Below, piece after piece: positions 33,682 to 37,866 of a stretch of 37,866 bases of DNA. The stretch is from an uncultured Cellvibrionales bacterium (GTDB lineage Bacteria > Pseudomonadota > Gammaproteobacteria > Pseudomonadales > Porticoccaceae), in contig CAJWFB010000011.1 in assembly GCA_913031645.1 (NCBI GenBank), positions 1 to 37,866 of the forward strand, in the 5' to 3' direction. Within the stretch, counting starts at the first letter, position 1; each line of letters begins with the position of its first letter. Below the pieces are notes generated by a model. The model was given only the letters and a program-made list of their open reading frames with translations. It was not told the origin of the DNA and did no database searches. Both the position numbers and the translations under genes were made by a program.

Positions 33682-34839
33682 ATGAATAGCTTTGTTTTTA
33701 GTACAGTAGCTGATGTGGTGGTTGGAGCAGGTGCTTCGGAGCAGATCGGAGATATGGTAGCCACCATGGGTATTAGTCGGGTATTGATAGTGACAGATGC
33801 GGGAATAATCCAATTTGGTCTTTTGGATAAGGCGATTCTGAGCCTGAACGCACACAATATTGAGTACAGTGTGTACGCCGATGTGGTCGCTGACCCTCCT
33901 GAATCAGTTGTCATGGATGCAGTTGCCAAGGCACAGGTGTTTGAGTGCGATGCAGTCATTGGTTTTGGTGGTGGCAGCTCCATGGATGTTGCCAAATTAT
34001 TGGCAGTGCTAATTAACGGCGAGCAATCATTGTCTGAGATATACGGCGTTGATCAAGTTACCGGTGGTCGTTTACCGCTCATTCAGGTACCGACGACTGC
34101 TGGGACAGGATCAGAGGCAACTATGGTCTCGATTATTACCACCGGAGAAACCACTAAAGCGGGTGTGGTTAGTCGAACACTACTGGCCGATAAAATTATT
34201 CTTGATGCTAGTTTGACGATAGGTCTTCCAGCGCATGTCACAGCGGCTACGGGAATTGACGCCATGGTGCATGCCATCGAAGCTTACACCTCAAAACGTT
34301 TGAAGAATCCACTTTCTGATATGCTCGCACGGGAAGCTTTGCGACTTTTGGCCGCTAATATTGTTACTGCGGTCAAGCAGGGCGATGATCTAGAGGCTCG
34401 AAGCGCTATGTTACTAGGGGCGATGCTTGCTGGCCAAGCGTTTGCGAATGCGCCAGTAGCGGCTGTGCATGCACTGGCCTACCCGCTGGGCGGTAATTAT
34501 CATATCCCCCATGGGTTGAGTAATTCACTAGTTCTCCCATTTGTACTGCGCTTTAATGCGCCAGCTGCAGCTGAACTTTATGCCGAGATTGCCCCGCTTA
34601 TTATGCCTGGCAAAGTATTGCCCGATGACCCAGTGGCGGTTACCGAGCTATTGGCTGACTATTTTCTATCGCTTGCTGTTGATTTGGGACTACAAACAAC
34701 CTTGCGTGAGATGGATATCCCTGAGGATGATCTACCAAAGCTTGCCAAGGAATCAATGCTCCAACAGCGGTTGCTGATTAATAATCCACGAGAGGTTGGA
34801 CTGGATGATTCCTTAGCTATCTATCGTCAAGCCTACTAA
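33682..34839 (+). CDS. Iron-containing alcohol dehydrogenase
   Basis: A 385-residue member of the iron-type (group III) alcohol dehydrogenase family, using NAD(P) to oxidise an alcohol or reduce an aldehyde. The nucleotide-binding GGGSSMDVAK is present. The metal ligands are complete: Asp193 and His197 (GIDAMVHAIEAY), His263 (AVHALAYPLGG) and His277 (HIPHGLSN). PTTAGTGSEAT is the family signature. It starts 20 bases after the TetR stop and 17 bases before the thioesterase, so it is in one operon. The substrate is unknown. Confidence 0.94.
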   Translation: MNSFVFSTVADVVVGAGASEQIGDMVATMGISRVLIVTDAGIIQFGLLDKAILSLNAHNIEYSVYADVVADPPESVVMDAVAKAQVFECDAVIGFGGGSSMDVAKLLAVLINGEQSLSEIYGVDQVTGGRLPLIQVPTTAGTGSEATMVSIITTGETTKAGVVSRTLLADKIILDASLTIGLPAHVTAATGIDAMVHAIEAYTSKRLKNPLSDMLAREALRLLAANIVTAVKQGDDLEARSAMLLGAMLAGQAFANAPVAAVHALAYPLGGNYHIPHGLSNSLVLPFVLRFNAPAAAELYAEIAPLIMPGKVLPDDPVAVTELLADYFLSLAVDLGLQTTLREMDIPEDDLPKLAKESMLQQRLLINNPREVGLDDSLAIYRQAY

Positions 34840-34856
34840 GTAAATGGGAGTGCACA

Positions 34857-35288
34857 ATGAGCGATAACCAACGAACTGATTACAGCTACTTTATCGATAT
34901 TACGACACGCTGGATGGACAACGACATTTATGGCCACGTTAATAATGTTGTCTACTACAGCTACTTCGATTCGGTGGCTAATCAATATTTGATCGAGGAG
35001 GGTGGTCTGGACATCCATACTGCCGAAATTGTTGGTTTCGTCGTCGCGTCTAACTGTCAGTACAAATCACCCATCGGCCATCCAGCGCTCATTGAAGCAG
35101 GACTGCGAGTGAATCGTCTTGGCAATAGCTCGGTGGAGTATGGCATTGGTATTTTTAAGAAAGGGGCGCTCAATACATCAGCCATGGGTACATTTACCCA
35201 TGTCTTTGTCGACCGTTCCACTGACAAATCGGTACCCATTCCCAGTCAGATTAGATCTGCCCTCGAGGCTATTTTGATCAAAGGATAG
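34857..35288 (+). CDS. Hotdog-fold acyl-CoA thioesterase
   Basis: A 143-residue protein of the 4-hydroxybenzoyl-CoA thioesterase/YbgC hotdog family, likely hydrolysing an acyl-CoA in the cytoplasm. The N-terminal motif RWMDNDIYGHVNNVVYYSYF carries the probable catalytic Asp23 and the helix with GHVNN. FVVASNCQYKSPIGHP and the later strand pattern complete the fold. It lies between the iron alcohol dehydrogenase and the short-chain dehydrogenase with gaps of 17 and 22 bases. The acyl group is unknown. Confidence 0.9.
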   Translation: MSDNQRTDYSYFIDITTRWMDNDIYGHVNNVVYYSYFDSVANQYLIEEGGLDIHTAEIVGFVVASNCQYKSPIGHPALIEAGLRVNRLGNSSVEYGIGIFKKGALNTSAMGTFTHVFVDRSTDKSVPIPSQIRSALEAILIKG

Positions 35289-35310
35289 TAATTTTCTAAA
35301 GGAGTTTAGC

Positions 35311-36111
35311 GTGGATTTTAAAGACAAAGTTGTATTAGTAACCGGTGGGGCAAATGGTATTGGGCGAGCGCTTTGCCAGCAGTTTTCGCGAGCAGGGGCC
35401 AAGATTGCTGTGGTCGATCTTGAGGGAGATGCCGCTATTGCCTTAGCGGAAACCCTTGGCGGACTTGGCTTGTCTGCAGATGTCGGTTGTGAATCTGATA
35501 TTCAATCCGCAGTATTGGCAACTGAAAATAAGTTGGGTCCTATAGATATCTTTGTGTCTAACGCGGGTGTTTCATTCGGTGATGGGCCCGGTTGGATGGC
35601 AGCCTCAGCCTCCAACGAATCTTGGCAAACTAGTTGGAATGTTAATGTTATGTCACATGTCTTTGCTGCGCGGGCCGTAGTGCCGGGCATGATAAAGCGC
35701 GGGGGTGGTTACTTAGTGAATGTTGCATCTGGTGCGTCGTTACTTTGTCAGGTTGGGGATGCAGCTTATTCAACCACTAAGACAGCGGCGGTTGGATTTG
35801 CCGAATCACTGGCGATTACCCATGGTGATGACAACATTGCAGTGTCAGTAGTCTGTCCACTGTATGTTAAAACTCGTATGACCGAGGATGGCAGAGGTGT
35901 TAGTGGTAATGATCAAGTGATGTCCGCAGATACTGCAGCTGAGGCAATTTTGGTCGGGATGTCTGAGAATAAATTTATGATTCTCCCTCACGCTGAGCTT
36001 GCCACCTATGCGCAGCGAAAGGGTGAGGACTATGAACGCTGGCTCAACGGTATGCGGCGTATGCGAAGAGGCCTGATCGAACAGCAGCCTGATTATGACT
36101 ATGAGCGCTAA
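35311..36111 (+). CDS. Short-chain dehydrogenase/reductase
   Basis: A 266-residue classical SDR with a Rossmann fold. The cofactor motif TGGANGIG is near residue 15, VDLE after strand two suggests preference for NAD, FVSNAG is the NAG motif, and the catalytic residues are Ser in VASGAS and Tyr/Lys in YSTTK. The start is GTG 35311, with AGGAG eight bases upstream. It should oxidise an alcohol or reduce a ketone of unknown nature. It is the third enzyme of the TetR-led cluster and lies six bases before the transglycosylase gene. Confidence 0.94.
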   Translation: MDFKDKVVLVTGGANGIGRALCQQFSRAGAKIAVVDLEGDAAIALAETLGGLGLSADVGCESDIQSAVLATENKLGPIDIFVSNAGVSFGDGPGWMAASASNESWQTSWNVNVMSHVFAARAVVPGMIKRGGGYLVNVASGASLLCQVGDAAYSTTKTAAVGFAESLAITHGDDNIAVSVVCPLYVKTRMTEDGRGVSGNDQVMSADTAAEAILVGMSENKFMILPHAELATYAQRKGEDYERWLNGMRRMRRGLIEQQPDYDYER

Positions 36112-36117
36112 ATAGTT

Positions 36118-37176
36118 ATGAGCTCTAGTACATTAGTCAAAAAAACTATTCCTGAAGCCAGGTTGTTCGTGATTATTTTATTATTAATGGCGGCATCGGC
36201 TGCTGCCATAGAATTTGATCAATACGACGATGATGTAGCGGCATTATTGCGAGAGTACCAAAGCGAGTCTGACCAGCAAGGTTCCTACAATCCCTCAGTT
36301 CTCTCATTTAACCAAACCACGGACGCAAAAACGTTAGTCGACTTTGAGAAAGGTCTCATTCTGGTCTCTGCGATTACCCCTGAGACTCTCAAGCAATCAA
36401 TAGTTAATGTACTTTTAACTCAAATTGATCCCTCGGTGATTGATGCAAAAACCGCACAAGATTTTGGTTTGGTCAATCAGCAAACGAATCGTCCGTTCTT
36501 TTGGGGACAGGTAGTGGATCATACCGGCAAGCCAATCGAGGCGTTGCGAGCTGCTGCAGAGTTTGCAGATGTATTGGTACGTAGAAGATCATTTAAAGAT
36601 GAACGTTTTACCGTGACTATTGCCATGGTGAAAACGCACAAAGATATTGCCGGTGGTAAATATGTTAAATACGCGAAGGATGCAGGACGTCAGTATGGCG
36701 TGTCAGTTTCAATAATGATGGCGATTATGGAAACCGAGAGCTCGTTCAACCCGTTAGCACGCTCTCGGTCGAATGCACTTGGGCTCATGCAAATTAAAGC
36801 TGATACCGCCGGGCGAGACTACTTCTCAATTATAAAAGGCTACAAACACACGCCCACATCAGCCTTTTTATACAGCCCAAAAAATAATATCGAGGTTGCG
36901 GCAGGTTATCTGAGTATTTTAGGTGATCGCTATTTGGTTGGAATACGTGACCCTAAGAAGCTTGAGTATGCAATGATTTCTAGTTACAACGGCGGGGCCG
37001 GTAACCTGTGGCGAAGCCTGGACAAGAAAGGCAATAAAACTAAGGCGATTGCGCGCATAAATAGGATGTCGACCAAAGAATTCTATTGGTTTTTGACTAA
37101 TCGGCACATACGTCAAGAAACCAGAAATTACCTTAAAAAGGTCAATGGTAAAAAACGTAAGTACATCAATTTGTAA
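36118..37176 (+). CDS. MltC-like lytic transglycosylase
   Basis: A 352-residue periplasmic enzyme that cleaves peptidoglycan glycan strands, leaving anhydro-muramyl ends. A signal segment (FVIILLLMAASAAA) is at the N-terminus but has no lipobox cysteine, unlike E. coli MltC. An MltC-type N-terminal domain covers about residues 35-180. The SLT domain follows, with catalytic Glu207 in METESSFNP, NALGLMQIK, YSPKNNIEVAAGYL and SSYNGGAGNL. KGYKHTPTSAFLY is typical of the MltC branch. It starts six bases after the SDR stop, so it is probably on the same transcript. The functional link is unclear. Confidence 0.92.
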   Translation: MSSSTLVKKTIPEARLFVIILLLMAASAAAIEFDQYDDDVAALLREYQSESDQQGSYNPSVLSFNQTTDAKTLVDFEKGLILVSAITPETLKQSIVNVLLTQIDPSVIDAKTAQDFGLVNQQTNRPFFWGQVVDHTGKPIEALRAAAEFADVLVRRRSFKDERFTVTIAMVKTHKDIAGGKYVKYAKDAGRQYGVSVSIMMAIMETESSFNPLARSRSNALGLMQIKADTAGRDYFSIIKGYKHTPTSAFLYSPKNNIEVAAGYLSILGDRYLVGIRDPKKLEYAMISSYNGGAGNLWRSLDKKGNKTKAIARINRMSTKEFYWFLTNRHIRQETRNYLKKVNGKKRKYINL

Positions 37177-37280
37177 GTCACTTCAGATGACATCGCTTAC
37201 CACTTTAATGTTGCTAATGATGGTGTTGATTAGAGACCGTGGTTCAGGATTGATATTGTTATAAGAGGATCAAGAGTTTT

Positions 37281-37866
37281 ATGGTTAATGACGCAACTAA
37301 CAAGGGACTGCCGGAAGGTCGACTGCAACGCAAGATGTCAATCGATGGTGTCTATGTAGCTACCTTTCGTCAAATCATAATGCGCCACGGTCTGGTCATG
37401 GGAGCCGTAAGTTTACTATGTCTGTTACTACCTGGTGCCATTGATACCCTCATTATGGACTTGGATCCCTTGATGTCTGAGCCATTCGCATATATTGCCA
37501 TATTGCCTGTGATGCTAGTATTTTTTGTTGTTTTTTTAGTCTTTAACGGACATAAAGTTGACGTTAGTCAGGGCGCTTGGCTAGGTTATTTATGGGTCAT
37601 CTCTGTGGTTGAGGAATTGTCCTTCCGTTTAATACTGCCAACCTTGCTGCTGGGTCCCATTGGTCTGATTCCGGCAGTCGTGCTAAGTAATCTAGTCTTC
37701 GCAAGCATTCATTTTTTTACCTTGCGCTGGAAGTTTATTAACTGTTCTGGCGCATTTTTGGGTGGTTTAGCTTTAAGCCGCTTACTAAATAACACTGAAG
37801 ACATCGCCTTGGTTATCTTAGTGCACTGGTTTTTCACTTTTCTAAACACGCCTACTTCGCCCAAGG
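37281..37866 (+). CDS. CPBP intramembrane metalloprotease family protein (partial, cut by window end)
   Basis: An open frame of 195 codons starts at ATG 37281, with AAGAG just upstream, and runs off the window. The protein is a multi-pass membrane protein. It carries the CPBP (CAAX protease and bacteriocin-processing) motifs in order: EELSFR with the paired glutamates and arginine, FASIHFFTLRW, and VHWFFTFLN. These residues form the metal-binding site of this membrane protease family. The last codons (about NTPTSPK) suggest the natural end is close. Bacterial members process membrane peptides or have unknown roles. It is 104 bases after the transglycosylase gene. Confidence 0.88.
   Translation, partial: MVNDATNKGLPEGRLQRKMSIDGVYVATFRQIIMRHGLVMGAVSLLCLLLPGAIDTLIMDLDPLMSEPFAYIAILPVMLVFFVVFLVFNGHKVDVSQGAWLGYLWVISVVEELSFRLILPTLLLGPIGLIPAVVLSNLVFASIHFFTLRWKFINCSGAFLGGLALSRLLNNTEDIALVILVHWFFTFLNTPTSPK

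Overview
This 37.9 kb window looks like core chromosome from a gammaproteobacterium. The order pncC-recA-recX ... alaS-lysC-csrA-tRNA-Ser(GCU), with a LexA box before recA, is classic gammaproteobacterial synteny. A formylglycine sulfatase, moderate GC and many short membrane proteins suggest a free-living, probably marine lineage such as SAR92/OM60-type Cellvibrionales. That placement is inference only. No phage, insertion sequence, CRISPR array or integron is visible.

Left part (1-8.3 kb): the first codons of an XRE-type regulator lie on the minus strand at the edge. They are followed by a secreted type-B carboxylesterase, a DoxX-like membrane gene broken by two one-base losses in T runs, and a small ORF cut by an in-frame TAG before a membrane segment. 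Then come pncC, recA and recX, a YheT-type hydrolase on the minus strand, a DUF6491-like secreted protein and an M23 metallopeptidase.

Middle (8.3-16.7 kb): housekeeping genes (a Trm112-like protein, a HIT protein, alaS, lysC, csrA, tRNA-Ser) are followed by orphan membrane proteins, a crotonase, a DUF1145 protein and a MAPEG protein.

C1 oxidation and molybdenum cofactor region (17-32.2 kb): adhC and fghA convert S-hydroxymethylglutathione to formate. The fdsGBA-fdhD-fdsD operon encodes a soluble NAD-linked molybdenum formate dehydrogenase that oxidises formate to CO2 and makes NADH. After one inserted sulfatase gene on the opposite strand, an eight-gene operon (moaC-moaD-moaE-mobA-moeB-moaB-moeA-moaA) supplies every enzymatic step from GTP to bis-MGD. 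FdhD adds the sulfuration step. Together they form a nearly self-contained formaldehyde-to-CO2 module with its own cofactor factory; molybdate uptake genes are not present.

Right part (32.3-37.9 kb): a regulator made of two tandem TetR units in one chain heads a tight gene string with an iron-type alcohol dehydrogenase, a hotdog thioesterase, a short-chain dehydrogenase and an MltC-like transglycosylase. A CPBP membrane protease follows and is cut by the window end. The tandem TetR protein and its cluster are the least explained part of the window; everything else fits known families.
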